Shown: positions 36,646-45,758, numbered from the stretch's first letter. The stretch: 64,000 nucleotides of DNA from an uncultured Clostridia bacterium (GCA_947646415.1 CANSGN010000002.1:1-64000); one strand, 5' to 3'. The notes: generated by a model not told the origin, from the letters alone. Program-made: numbers and translations.

Positions 36646-38539
36646 AACCCTTCGAAAATCGGGAGTAACAAACAAAAAATCATCTCAAAAACAACCTAAT
36701 ACCATTGCGTTGATATTCAAAACAATCTTCAAAAAGTATAGAACTTTGTTTATATTTGTGGTGGGAGGTATTTTGATTTCGGCACTTGCATCCGTTGCGG
36801 GAACGATGTTTATCAAAACCTTGCTTACCGATTATGTCAATCCGTTAATCGGGACGGAAAACCCTGACTTTAGCAATGTTATAACTGCAATTTGCTATAT
36901 GGCGGGCATTTACGCTGCGGGTATGTTAAGTGCTTTGGTATACAATCAATTAATGATTATCATTTCACAAAACACAATGCGTTCTATAAGAAACGATATG
37001 TTTATCAAAATGCAAAAATTGCCTGTTAAGTATTTCGATAGGAAAAATAACGGCGATATAATGAGCTATTTTTCCAACGATACGGATACTATGATGCAGT
37101 TATTGTCGCAAGGTATACCTCAGCTTATAAATTTGATTACAACTTTAATCGCGGTTGTGGTGTCCATGTTCATATTAAGTCCTATTTTGGCAGGTTGCAC
37201 ACTTGCTTACGGCGGTATAATGTTGTTTGTGGCACAGTTTATCGGCAAACGCTCGGTAAAATACTTTGCGGGACAACAAAAAGCAATTAGCGAAGTAAAC
37301 AGCTATGTAGAGGAAATGATAGGCGGTCAAAGAGTAGTTAAAGTATTTAATCACGAGGAAGTTTGCAAAAATGAATTTGCTCAAATCAACGATAATTGGC
37401 GTGACGCCAGCTTTAGGGCAGTTAAACTTGCTTGCACGATTATGCCTATTATGATGGGTATGGGACATTTGCTTTATGTGTTGATAGCTTTGATTGGCGG
37501 TGCTTTGGTAATATCAGGCGTAGGCGGCACATCACTTGCTGCGGTTGTAACATTCTTGCCATTATCCAAGTCTTTCACAATGCCAATCAACCAATTTGCA
37601 GAGCAAATCAACAACTTTGCTATGGCAACTGCGGGGTCAAAACGTATTTTCCAACTGCTTTCGGAAGAGGAGGAAGTAGATAACGGTTATGTTACCCTTG
37701 TCAAAGGTAAGCAAGTAAACGGTGAGTTTGTAGAGTGCGAAGAAGGCGATTGGGCTTGGAAACATCCTCATGGCGATGGTACTTTGACTTATGCAAAGCT
37801 TGAAGGCAATGTGGAACTAGACCATGTAGACTTTGGTTACGTGGAAGATAAGTTAGTCCTAAAGGATATAACAATAAACGCACAACCGGGCGAAAAAATT
37901 GCATTGGTCGGCTCTACGGGTGCGGGTAAAACCACTATCACAAATTTGATTAACAGGTTTTACGATATTGACGACGGCAAAATCAGATATGACGGCATCA
38001 ATATAAACAAGATTAAAAAGGAAGATTTAAGAAAATCTTTGGGCATAGTTTTGCAGGATGTAAATTTGTTTAGCGGTACCATTGCGGAAAATATAAGATA
38101 CGGCAGACCAAACGCGACCGACGAGGAAGTGGTAAGTGCTTGCAAGCGTGGCGGCGCTCATGAATTTATAGAGATGTTGCCTGACAAATACGATACGATT
38201 ATTGACGGCGACGGCTCGTCACTATCCCAAGGTCAAAGACAGTTACTTTCTATAAGCCGTGCGATACTTGCGGATACTCCACTTATGATTTTGGATGAGG
38301 CTACAAGCAGTATAGATACAAGAACGGAAATTTTAGTACAAAAAGGTATGGATAGCTTAATGCAAGGCAGAACGTGTTTTGTAATTGCACACAGGCTTTC
38401 GACCATTCAAAACTCCGACTGTATTATGGTTTTGGAACACGGCGAAATTATCGAGCGTGGCAATCATGAACAACTAATTGCAAAACGCGGCAGATATTAT
38501 GAACTTTACAACGGCAAAAAAGCCGAAGAAATTGCATAA
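36632..38539 (+). CDS. ABC multidrug-type exporter, subunit 2 (catalytic)
   Basis: A 635-aa partner of the previous gene. Six spans (about 30-320); an insert at about 345-395 before the ATPase (EEGDWAWKHPHGDG), common in this subfamily; Walker A GSTGAGKTT; signature LSQGQRQL; Walker B LMILDEATSSID with the catalytic Glu. Start ATG 36632 is 8 bp after AGGAGG; ATG 36626 is too close to it. Residues about 5-15 (TLRKSGVTN) are encoded by a copy of the interspersed GAAAATCGGG element, so this part of the N-terminus may be an insertion. Confidence 0.9.
   Translation: MTTTKTLRKSGVTNKKSSQKQPNTIALIFKTIFKKYRTLFIFVVGGILISALASVAGTMFIKTLLTDYVNPLIGTENPDFSNVITAICYMAGIYAAGMLSALVYNQLMIIISQNTMRSIRNDMFIKMQKLPVKYFDRKNNGDIMSYFSNDTDTMMQLLSQGIPQLINLITTLIAVVVSMFILSPILAGCTLAYGGIMLFVAQFIGKRSVKYFAGQQKAISEVNSYVEEMIGGQRVVKVFNHEEVCKNEFAQINDNWRDASFRAVKLACTIMPIMMGMGHLLYVLIALIGGALVISGVGGTSLAAVVTFLPLSKSFTMPINQFAEQINNFAMATAGSKRIFQLLSEEEEVDNGYVTLVKGKQVNGEFVECEEGDWAWKHPHGDGTLTYAKLEGNVELDHVDFGYVEDKLVLKDITINAQPGEKIALVGSTGAGKTTITNLINRFYDIDDGKIRYDGININKIKKEDLRKSLGIVLQDVNLFSGTIAENIRYGRPNATDEEVVSACKRGGAHEFIEMLPDKYDTIIDGDGSSLSQGQRQLLSISRAILADTPLMILDEATSSIDTRTEILVQKGMDSLMQGRTCFVIAHRLSTIQNSDCIMVLEHGEIIERGNHEQLIAKRGRYYELYNGKKAEEIA
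36653..36669 (+). repeat. Short interspersed palindrome, copy inside a coding region
   Basis: CGAAAATCGGGAGTAAC, preceded by ACCCTT, inside codons about 8-13 of the second ABC subunit. The only family member seen within a gene. It keeps the frame. Confidence 0.5.
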
Positions 38540-38620
38540 TTTTAGTATTGTATTTTTGTAAAAAATGTAGTATAATAGGTTATAATTCATTTATTATCTT
38601 TATAAATTGAGGAGTAAGTT

Positions 38621-39724
38621 ATGTTGATAGATAAAAGGATAGAAAAATTGGCTCACGGATTGGTAGATTTCAGCTGTGATGTTCAAAAAGGCGAAAATGT
38701 GCTTATTGAGGCAACGGGCGTGGATTATCAGCTAGTAGCTAGCCTTGTTAAGGAAGTTTATGCAAAGGGAGCTTATCCGTTTGTTAATCTAACCGATTTG
38801 CGTATCAAGCGTGAATGGATGAAAGGAATGAGTGCGGAGCTTGCCAAAAAGTATGCGGATATGGAAATGTACCGTATGAAAGATATGCAAGCTTATATAG
38901 CAATCCGTGGCGGCGGCAACAATCAAGAACTTTCGGATGTTGATTTGGCAGAGTATAACCGCATTATGCGACCTGTGCTTAATCAAAGGGTGGACCATAC
39001 AAAATGGGTTGTTTTAAGGTATCCTACCGAGTCAATGAGTCAGCAAGCGGGTATGAGTACAGAGGCTTTTGAAGATTTTTATTTTGATGTGTGTACTTTG
39101 GATTACAGCAAAATGGATAAGGCTATGACTCCGCTTGTAGAGCTTATGAACAGAACGGACAAGGTAAGAATTGTTGCCAAAGATACCGATTTGACTTTTT
39201 CTATAAAAGATATACCTGCCATCAAATGCAGTGGACTTAGAAATATCCCGGACGGAGAAGTTTATACCGCACCTGTGAAAAATAGCGTAAACGGTTACAT
39301 TACTTACAATGTTCCGTCGGTGGAAGAGGGGATAAAGTTTGAAAATGTTCGTTTGGAGTTTAAGGACGGCAAGATTGTAAATGCTACTGCAAATAATACC
39401 GAGGCAATAAACAAAATATTCAATACCGATGATGGTGCAAGATATGTAGGCGAGTTTGCTTTGGGTGTAAATCCTTATATAACAAAAGCTATGGGAGATA
39501 TTTTGTTTGACGAGAAGATTAGCGGCTCTATTCACTTTACTCCGGGACAAAGTTACGAGGACGCACCAAATGGCAACAAATCCGCTATTCATTGGGATTT
39601 GGTACAAGTTCAAACACCGGAATACGGTGGTGGCGAAATTTATTTTGATGACGTTTTGGTACGTAAGGACGGTTTGTTTGTACTAGACGAATTAAAGTGC
39701 CTAAATCCCGAAAACTTAAAGTAA
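38621..39724 (+). CDS. M29-family aminopeptidase
   Basis: A 367-aa cytoplasmic metallo-aminopeptidase (AmpS/PepS type). Seen: the family N-terminus (LAHGLVDFSCDVQKGENVLIEA), EFALGVNPYI, then LFDEKISGSIHF and NKSAIHWDLV, which supply the Glu, His and Asp ligands of the dinuclear centre. Slightly shorter than the usual 400-410 aa. Removes N-terminal residues from peptides. AGGAG before the ATG; monocistronic. Confidence 0.88.
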   Translation: MLIDKRIEKLAHGLVDFSCDVQKGENVLIEATGVDYQLVASLVKEVYAKGAYPFVNLTDLRIKREWMKGMSAELAKKYADMEMYRMKDMQAYIAIRGGGNNQELSDVDLAEYNRIMRPVLNQRVDHTKWVVLRYPTESMSQQAGMSTEAFEDFYFDVCTLDYSKMDKAMTPLVELMNRTDKVRIVAKDTDLTFSIKDIPAIKCSGLRNIPDGEVYTAPVKNSVNGYITYNVPSVEEGIKFENVRLEFKDGKIVNATANNTEAINKIFNTDDGARYVGEFALGVNPYITKAMGDILFDEKISGSIHFTPGQSYEDAPNGNKSAIHWDLVQVQTPEYGGGEIYFDDVLVRKDGLFVLDELKCLNPENLK

Positions 39725-39845
39725 AATTTATGTTGTAAATTATTTTAAATTTATAATAAATGACAAGTAATTACAATAAAAACTAATATTGTAAAAAATT
39801 ACGGTCGGTTTTATAAAAAAAGATAACTTAAAATGTAAAAAAGAC

Positions 39846-39874
39846 TAGACAAACCGACTTATTTTTGGTAAAAT
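39846..39874 (+). promoter_or_regulatory. Promoter of the GAPDH gene
   Basis: TAGACA (39846-39851)-17-TAAAAT (39869-39874), 54 bp before the start codon. The gap between aminopeptidase and GAPDH is otherwise plain AT-rich DNA. Confidence 0.6.
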
Positions 39875-39928
39875 AAATACAAACAATAATAATTATGCCT
39901 ATATTAGGCAATTTTGGAGGATAAATAA

Positions 39929-40951
39929 ATGGCTAAAAAGACTGTAAAAGTAGCTATTAACGGCTTTGGCCGTATCGGTCGTCTTGCATTCAGACAAATG
40001 TTTGGTGCTGAGGGTTTTGAAGTAGTAGCAATCAACGATTTGACAAGCCCTAAAATGCTTGCTCACCTTTTGAAGTATGATTCATCTCAAGGTAAATATG
40101 CTTTGGCTGATACTGTTTCTGCTACTGAGGATTCTATCATTGTTGATGGAAAAGAGATTAAAATTTACGCTAAAGCAAACGCTGCTGAGCTTCCTTGGGG
40201 AGAAATCGGTGTTGACGTTGTTTTAGAGTGCACAGGTTTCTATACTGCTAAAGCAAAAGCTCAAGCTCACATCGATGCTGGTGCTAAGAAAGTTGTTATT
40301 TCTGCTCCTGCAGGTAATGACCTTCCAACTATCGTTTACAATGTTAACCATGACAAGATTACTGCTGATGACCACATCATCTCTGCGGCATCTTGCACAA
40401 CTAACTGCTTAGCTCCTATGGCTAAAGCTCTAAATGATAATTGGGCTGTTCAATCTGGTATCATGAGCACTATTCACGCTTACACAGGTGACCAAATGAC
40501 TTTGGACGGACCTCAAAGAAAGGGCGACCTTCGTCGTTCAAGAGCTGCTGCTGTTAACATCGTTCCTAACTCTACAGGTGCTGCTAAAGCTATCGGTTTG
40601 GTTATCCCAGAGTTAAACGGCAAACTTATCGGTTCTGCTCAAAGAGTTCCAACTCCAACAGGTTCTACAACTATTTTGGTTGCTGTTGTTAAAGGTACTC
40701 CTACTAAGGACGAAATCAATGCTGCTATGAAAGCTCAATCTAACGAGTCTTTTGGTTATACTGAGGATGAAATCGTTTCTAGCGACGTTATCGGTATGAG
40801 ATTCGGTAGCTTGTTCGATGCTACTCAAACTATGGTTATGGATATGGGTAATGGTTACTCTCAAGTACAAGTTGTATCTTGGTATGATAACGAAAACTCT
40901 TATACAAGCCAAATGGTTAGAACAATTAAGCACTTCGCTAAATTCTTCTAA
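39929..40951 (+). CDS. gap: Glyceraldehyde-3-phosphate dehydrogenase
   Basis: A 340-aa glycolytic enzyme. NAD-binding [12 protein letters not shown] at the N-terminus; active site [12 protein letters not shown] with the nucleophilic Cys near residue 155; HAYTGDQ with the catalytic His; SWYDNENSY at the end. Codons are strongly biased towards GCT, GTT and other U-ending choices, unlike its neighbours, as expected for very high expression. GGAGG before the ATG. Monocistronic with a strong terminator. Confidence 0.98.
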   Translation: MAKKTVKVAINGFGRIGRLAFRQMFGAEGFEVVAINDLTSPKMLAHLLKYDSSQGKYALADTVSATEDSIIVDGKEIKIYAKANAAELPWGEIGVDVVLECTGFYTAKAKAQAHIDAGAKKVVISAPAGNDLPTIVYNVNHDKITADDHIISAASCTTNCLAPMAKALNDNWAVQSGIMSTIHAYTGDQMTLDGPQRKGDLRRSRAAAVNIVPNSTGAAKAIGLVIPELNGKLIGSAQRVPTPTGSTTILVAVVKGTPTKDEINAAMKAQSNESFGYTEDEIVSSDVIGMRFGSLFDATQTMVMDMGNGYSQVQVVSWYDNENSYTSQMVRTIKHFAKFF

Positions 40952-40995
40952 GATTATCATTTGAGTAATTAAACTTTAAAATTAGATATTAAACA

Positions 40996-41029
40996 AAAAA
41001 ATGGACTAACTTAGTTTAGTCCATTTTTT
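40996..41029 (+). terminator. Terminator of the GAPDH gene
   Basis: AAAAAATGGACTAA-5 nt-TTAGTCCATTTTTT, a perfect 14-bp stem ending in T's. Confidence 0.9.
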
Positions 41030-41120
41030 GTTATAAAATAAATTCCAAGATACTCTGCTATTGTTTTATCTTTTTAAATTAATAAATTTTAATAACAATA
41101 ATAATATTATTATAAGTTTA

Positions 41121-41729
41121 TTAATCTAAATATTTTTTTAGGAATTGGTCAAAGTGTTCAACTAATAGTGCACCTGATTGACTAGGTCGCCACATGAAAT
41201 AATTTTTATCGTACACATCAAACCAAAATGCAATTTCCCGCACTCTTTTAGGATCTCGAGTTATATCACCTTCAAAAACTACCCAAAAAGGTAAAATACT
41301 TTGGTCATCTATTTTACCTGCTTCTCGATAAGCTTTTAATAATCCAGGTGTAAATAGTTTACATAGTCGTTCGTGTGCATTGCCTCTTCCTGCACTTGGT
41401 TGTTTATCTTCTACCCAACCATCTTGTCTTTTGATTTCTCCAAACAAAATTTTTTTTGTTTCTGTATTTTCAATAGCAAAATCGGGCGAAATACCCCATT
41501 TTGTTTTAGTTAAATCTATTTCAGGATTATAAATTTCAGCTAATATACTATCATTTAAACTTACATTAGCATATAAGTTTTTTAAATGCTTTGGTTTCCG
41601 ATGTAAAATATATTTTGTACCAGAAAAGGCTGCATCAAATACTTTATAAAGATTTTGTTCAGCATTTGCAGCTTTTTCTCCACTCAATTTTTCCCAATTT
41701 AAACGTTTGCTTAATTCTTGTTTTCCCAT
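41121..41729 (-). CDS. Type II restriction endonuclease, MunI-like
   Basis: A 202-aa protein, the same length as MunI. The PD-ExK site is clear: PDF with Asp83, then GEIK with Glu98 and Lys100. These positions equal the catalytic residues described for MunI (D83, E98, K100), so it probably cuts C/AATTG. The site itself is inference from this match. It lies behind the small regulator gene, 9 bp apart, in an operon divergent from the methyltransferase. AT-rich and poor in the codons of neighbouring core genes, so probably acquired. Confidence 0.8.
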   Translation of the reverse strand: MGKQELSKRLNWEKLSGEKAANAEQNLYKVFDAAFSGTKYILHRKPKHLKNLYANVSLNDSILAEIYNPEIDLTKTKWGISPDFAIENTETKKILFGEIKRQDGWVEDKQPSAGRGNAHERLCKLFTPGLLKAYREAGKIDDQSILPFWVVFEGDITRDPKRVREIAFWFDVYDKNYFMWRPSQSGALLVEHFDQFLKKYLD

Positions 41730-41738
41730 AATTTCTCC

Positions 41739-41945
41739 TTATAATCCTTTGAACAAATCAGAAAGTGGTATATCTAGTCCATCTGCAATTTTTTTAATAT
41801 TTTTTAATGAAATGTTGTGTTTGCCACTTTCTACAGAGGCATAGTAAGTTCTATCCATGTCAATTTTATAAGCAAATTTTTCTTGACTTAATCCAGTCTT
41901 TTTACGTAATTCTTTTAATTTTTTTCCAAAAAGTTCTAATATCAT
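41739..41945 (-). CDS. Controller (C) protein of the restriction-modification system, XRE type
   Basis: A 68-aa helix-turn-helix protein: LSQEKFAYKIDMDRTYYASVES and a DIPLSDLFKGL tail. Size and place (just before the endonuclease gene, divergent from the methyltransferase) fit C proteins, which delay nuclease expression when the system enters a new cell. AAGGAG upstream. The likely promoter is TTGTTT-17-TAAAAT on the minus strand. Confidence 0.8.
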   Translation of the reverse strand: MILELFGKKLKELRKKTGLSQEKFAYKIDMDRTYYASVESGKHNISLKNIKKIADGLDIPLSDLFKGL

Positions 41946-41980
41946 ATTGTTCTCCTTAAATATATTTTAAATAATAACTT

Positions 41981-42007
41981 GATATAAAACAACGGGATAT
42001 AGACAAC
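41981..42007. promoter_or_regulatory. Possible C-protein operator (direct repeat)
   Basis: GATATAAAACAAC (41981-41993) and GATATAGACAAC (41996-42007), 15 bp apart start to start, in the divergent gap. They overlap the -35 region of the C-protein/endonuclease promoter. Suited to two C-protein dimers; inferred from position and repeat only. Confidence 0.4.
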
Positions 42008-42033
42008 ATATAAATATTTTTTTCTTGACATAT

Positions 42034-42062
42034 TGTTAATATTGTGATATATTATTTATGTT
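42034..42062 (+). promoter_or_regulatory. Promoter of the methyltransferase gene
   Basis: TTGACA followed by a 17-bp spacer and TATATT, ending about 25 bp before the start codon (positions approximate to a few bases). Confidence 0.6.
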
Positions 42063-42082
42063 GAAAACAAAGGAGTAGTTAA

Positions 42083-42760
42083 ATGAGTGTGTCAGCATAT
42101 TCAATTTATAATTTAAAAGCAAAAGCGAAGACGAAAACGAATCCACTTGCGGAAATTTATCCTGTTTTACCACATGATAAATTTCAAGTAATTTATGCAG
42201 ACCCACCTTGGGATTATGGTGGAAAAATGCAATATGATAAATCAACTATAAAATCAGAAAATAAAAATTTTGAAAAAGATATTTTTATTAGCTCCGCAAC
42301 ATTTAAGTATCCTACTTTAAAATTAAAAGACTTAATGAAATTAGACATAAAATCTATTTCAGATGATGATTGTATTTTATTTATGTGGACAACGGGACCA
42401 CAAATGGAAAATGCAATAAAACTTGGAAATGCTTGGGGATTTGAATATAAGACAATAGCTTTTGTTTGGGATAAAAAGGTTCATAATCCAGGACGATATA
42501 CCTTATCGCAAACAGAATTTGTTCTTGCATTTAAAAAAGGAAAAATTCCTACTCCAAGAGGAGCTAGAAATATTCATCAACTAGTATCTGTTCATAGAAG
42601 TTCTCATAGCGTTAAACCATATCAAGTAATTGATGGAATAACTAAAATGTTTCCTATGCAAAAAAAGATTGAATTATTTGCAAGAAATAAGTATACTGGA
42701 TGGGAAAGATGGGGACTTGAAATTCCAGATAGTAATATTGTAATTCCAACGGGAATTTAA
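42083..42760 (+). CDS. DNA adenine-N6 methyltransferase, MT-A70 type (MunI-like)
   Basis: A 225-aa methyltransferase. The catalytic DPPW motif (YADPPWDYGG) is near residue 40-45. Further MT-A70 landmarks: LFMWTTGPQ, FVWDKKVHNPG and a KPYQVIDG/ELFARN end. It should protect the partner nuclease's site by methylating adenine. It is divergent from the controller/endonuclease pair. AAAGGAG precedes the ATG. Confidence 0.88.
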   Translation: MSVSAYSIYNLKAKAKTKTNPLAEIYPVLPHDKFQVIYADPPWDYGGKMQYDKSTIKSENKNFEKDIFISSATFKYPTLKLKDLMKLDIKSISDDDCILFMWTTGPQMENAIKLGNAWGFEYKTIAFVWDKKVHNPGRYTLSQTEFVLAFKKGKIPTPRGARNIHQLVSVHRSSHSVKPYQVIDGITKMFPMQKKIELFARNKYTGWERWGLEIPDSNIVIPTGI

Positions 42761-42998
42761 AATATAATTTTATAATTATTTGATAATAATTATAAGTAAA
42801 TTACATAACTTACTTTAAATATCGATTTTTTATTAAATAATAAATTTTATTACTCAAATTCGTAATATCAAAACGAAATTATATCGATATTTTTGAATTT
42901 ATTTTGTTATTATGAATATAATATAAGTGGTAATAATTTTCAATATTATCATATCTAATATTGTTACTTTTATATATTTTTTGCAATCAAACTTTCTT

Positions 42999-43349
42999 GG
43001 GGCTGTTACGGATTCGACAAGTGGGTGTGAGGTTGTGTAAGCGTGCCGTAGGTTCGACTACGTAAAAACGAACGTTAAATATAAACGCAAAAAATAATAA
43101 TCAATTAGCTTTCGCTGCTTAATTAGCGAGCTTGTCACTCCTATAGTCCTATCGGATAGGTAAGTGGCATCATTTAGATAGGAAGGTATGCCTATTTTTG
43201 GTGTGAGATAGGTAGATAAACTAACACCTTATCAAAATGTAGCCTGTGCAAAAGGCGACATTGCGAAAAATTCAAAATTTGCACTGCGCACGAAGAAAGC
43301 ATAGTCAATCCCCGTTTGGACACGGGTTCAACTCCCGTCAGTTCCACCA
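42999..43349 (+). ncRNA. ssrA: tmRNA
   Basis: Starts GGGGCUGUUACGGAUUCGAC and ends in the tRNA-like half with GGGUUCAACUCCCGUC and encoded CCA (43347-43349). The first seven bases pair with CAGUUCC to form the acceptor stem. The tag reading frame runs from GCA 43087 to TAA 43120-43122: AKNNNQLAFAA. It rescues stalled ribosomes and tags the broken protein for ClpXP. Located between the restriction-modification system and a minus-strand gene. Confidence 0.97.
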
Positions 43350-43463
43350 AAAAATCGGCACATGCATTAGCATTTGTCGATTTTTAATTTTACGTATACA
43401 TTTTATATTAAATTACACGCTAAATATCTATAATTCGATTATTTTACATAAGTAAGAACAACT

Positions 43464-45269
43464 TTAATATTGTATTAAATTTTTAATATATTCATATATC
43501 ATTACATCTGCAATTGGATGAAGACAAATATGTTTTTTCTTTAACTTGCAATGTACATTTTTGTAAAAATCGCTACATTCTGCTAATATTGTTAATTTTA
43601 AATGAGAATTTTTCCGTTTAACAGATGAATTTACATTGCGTATAAGATTTATTAGAAGCACAATTGAAGATAATGTAGTGAAAATTATGCTAAAAATACT
43701 TGATAAAATATTAATTGTAAATTCTGCGTTTATTAGTTCATTCAATCCCATAAAAAATATTGCAAGAGCAAAAATCGAAGTTATCAAATCTTTGCTTTTT
43801 AATATCAAAGTTAATGAAGAAATAACAGAACTCATAATTTGAAAGAAAATATTTTTGTGTCGTTTGATTTTAATACCGATTATTCTGCTATTTTCAAATT
43901 TTTCAGTAGAATATTTTTGCGCATTAATTACTTGTGACAAGTTGTATTCAGTGTGGCACTCTCCCAAAATATTAAAATGGAATCTTCTTCGTGACGCCTC
44001 TTCGCTATTCGAATTCAATATTGATAAAAATGAAATTCCTTGCAATGACCAGTGGTTTGAAGGACAAATAATATTTAACTCGGCTTCTGTTTCTCTTTCA
44101 AGTTCACCCATAAAGTCTATACGGGAATTATTATCAATATGTAACGTTGGCATATCTTCATAAACAGATTGTTTATAAAAGCTGACATTTTTATCATATA
44201 TTTCACTTTGCCCATTTATTGAACAATAGTAAGTATTATTATCAATTGTTTTTTGTCCTCGTTTGCCTAAAATCAAATACCCGTCAGCAGTTACAATATT
44301 GCCAGATACAGCTAAATTATGAGCAGAATACGATTGTTCGAGGAACTTGTTTACTTTAGCCAGAATGTCTTCATTTGATCCTATAAAATCTTGCAAATTA
44401 TTGATAAGAATATCTTCGTGCTCATCGAGTTTCTCAAGAAGCTCTTTATATTTTTTAAGCAGTCTATGATTTTTAATATATGAACTATCAAAAGCATCCA
44501 TTGTGGCAAAGGTTGAGCGACCAAACTTAATTCCTAAACTCATTACTTCTGCATTTGAGTATTCAAGTTTAAGCCAGGAAAAATTTTTGACTCGTGGGAG
44601 TACTCCAGAATAGTAGCTTTTACCTTGTACTAATGCAAGACAGTCGGCAGACAATTTTTCATTTAAATTTCCTTTTTCTGTATTGCTTTTTAAAATCAAT
44701 TTCCCTTGCGGATTAATTAAAAACCTATTATCCAAATCTTTAATAAATTCTTCGCTCAATTGTCCAAGCAAACGAATACTAAATGTTTGCTCATTAACAT
44801 CATAATCAATATTTTTTATTGCAATATTTGCCGCAATATCACAGAATTTATTATAACACTCTAAATCATTACATACAAAATTATATCCAAACATCGTTGA
44901 CATTTTGATTAATGTTTTGGCAAATAATGCTCTAGCATATTCAGCCATTGTCGATGGAACTGTAAAAAGCAGTGCATTATCGTCAATAAATTTTTCAAAT
45001 ACTTCACTATTTTTGAAATTGCCATTTTTTAATGCTAGGCATATTTCATCAGCACCGAATTTAGGTGTTAAACCATAGTAATAGTCGCTTTCAACAAAAG
45101 GTATATTCTCCCCGTTTCCATTTACTATTGAACTTTCATTGTTATCGTATATGCCGACGATAGAAAGTTTTTTATTAGGATGTACTTCCACAAACGGATA
45201 AATTATATTTACATCTCCGGATTTTGCATTAGATTTAATGTTTTTACTTATTTCTGCGAACTCTCTCAT
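43464..45269 (-). CDS. Large Nudix-like protein with C-terminal membrane spans
   Basis: A 601-aa protein. Residues about 310-400 look like a Nudix fold: TADGYLILGKRGQ, then NGQSEI, and after an insert of about 40 residues GELERETEAELNI, a degenerate Nudix box with R-E-x-x-x-E kept. Residues about 480-560 form two to three membrane spans (SIFALAIFFMGLNELI; IIFTTLSSIVLLINLI). The N-terminal 300 residues are not recognised. The start at 45269 is favoured by AAGGTG 6 bp before it. AT-rich, alone, beside tmRNA and a restriction-modification system: a place where defence genes collect. A sensor/effector role is possible but unproven. Confidence 0.45.
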   Translation of the reverse strand: MREFAEISKNIKSNAKSGDVNIIYPFVEVHPNKKLSIVGIYDNNESSIVNGNGENIPFVESDYYYGLTPKFGADEICLALKNGNFKNSEVFEKFIDDNALLFTVPSTMAEYARALFAKTLIKMSTMFGYNFVCNDLECYNKFCDIAANIAIKNIDYDVNEQTFSIRLLGQLSEEFIKDLDNRFLINPQGKLILKSNTEKGNLNEKLSADCLALVQGKSYYSGVLPRVKNFSWLKLEYSNAEVMSLGIKFGRSTFATMDAFDSSYIKNHRLLKKYKELLEKLDEHEDILINNLQDFIGSNEDILAKVNKFLEQSYSAHNLAVSGNIVTADGYLILGKRGQKTIDNNTYYCSINGQSEIYDKNVSFYKQSVYEDMPTLHIDNNSRIDFMGELERETEAELNIICPSNHWSLQGISFLSILNSNSEEASRRRFHFNILGECHTEYNLSQVINAQKYSTEKFENSRIIGIKIKRHKNIFFQIMSSVISSLTLILKSKDLITSIFALAIFFMGLNELINAEFTINILSSIFSIIFTTLSSIVLLINLIRNVNSSVKRKNSHLKLTILAECSDFYKNVHCKLKKKHICLHPIADVMIYEYIKNLIQY

Positions 45270-45381
45270 ATTTGCACCTTGCATATAACATTTAATGAGT
45301 TTATTATAACAAAATATCTATAATAAATCAACCCTTAATTCTTAATTAGATTTCGTTTTAGGTTACTAATGTTCCCCAATA

Positions 45382-45412
45382 ACAAACAACACTTTGCATA
45401 AGTGTTGTTTGT
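45382..45412. other. Perfect 12-bp hairpin
   Basis: ACAAACAACACT-7 nt-AGTGTTGTTTGT without a T run on either strand. It lies in the 280-bp gap upstream of the membrane-Nudix gene. Could be an operator or a processing site; not a typical terminator. Confidence 0.4.
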
Positions 45413-45535
45413 ATAAAGATTTTAAGTAGTTACATTTGTTATAGTAAAATAATTTTACCCTTAATAAGCGTGATTTTTTTGTAATTACCTGCTAAATAGC
45501 TGCTTTCAAATTGCATTGATAAATTTAAGCCTAAT

Positions 45536-45758
45536 TTGATAAATGATTATTACATAGTAGAACTTATTGTTGAAAAAGAAAGATATGCAGAAGATGGAAT
45601 CCATAAAGGTGCTATTGGTTGTGTTATGGATTTTAATGCTGTTATTGATTATATTTTGGCAGATTTTTTCTTGGACTGATGAAAATGGCGAATATTTTGG
45701 CGATTGTATTGCTGCAAAAATTGATGATTTAGAAGTAGTGAGTAATAAGGTCGGTTAA
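45536..45758 (+). pseudogene. Frameshifted small gene (DUF4926/KOW-like)
   Basis: Two overlapping frames make one protein when joined. The frame from TTG 45536 reads NDYYIVELIVEKERYAED, then GIHKGAIGCVMD and YILADF. The second frame, to the stop at 45758, continues SWTDENGEYFGDCIAAKIDD. The break falls in a run of six T's at 45664-45669; with five T's the frame is open (GAT-TTT-TCT-TGG). The product resembles small DUF4926-type SH3/KOW-like proteins. It may be a real mutation, a phase-variable tract or a sequencing error. The 63-aa frame starting at 45567 that looks like a small membrane protein is probably only the shifted reading. Confidence 0.6.

Noticed and set aside
42817-42892. Inverted repeat AAATATCGAT ... 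ATCGATATTT before tmRNA, considered as an attachment site or a second invertible element
   Set aside because: Only 10-bp arms in very AT-rich DNA, with no promoter of note between them. Chance or a terminator-like fold is more likely.
42999-43349. tmRNA 3' end as an integration site for the Nudix-like gene or the restriction system
   Set aside because: No second copy of the tmRNA 3' end is seen in the window and no integrase is adjacent.
43246-43455. A 69-codon open frame overlapping the tmRNA 3' half
   Set aside because: It lies within the tRNA-like domain of tmRNA and continues past CCA. No ribosome binding site and no recognisable protein.
45567-45758. Small 63-aa membrane protein
   Set aside because: The hydrophobic part is the shifted reading of a frameshifted soluble gene (see 45536-45758). 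Only the second half is the true frame.
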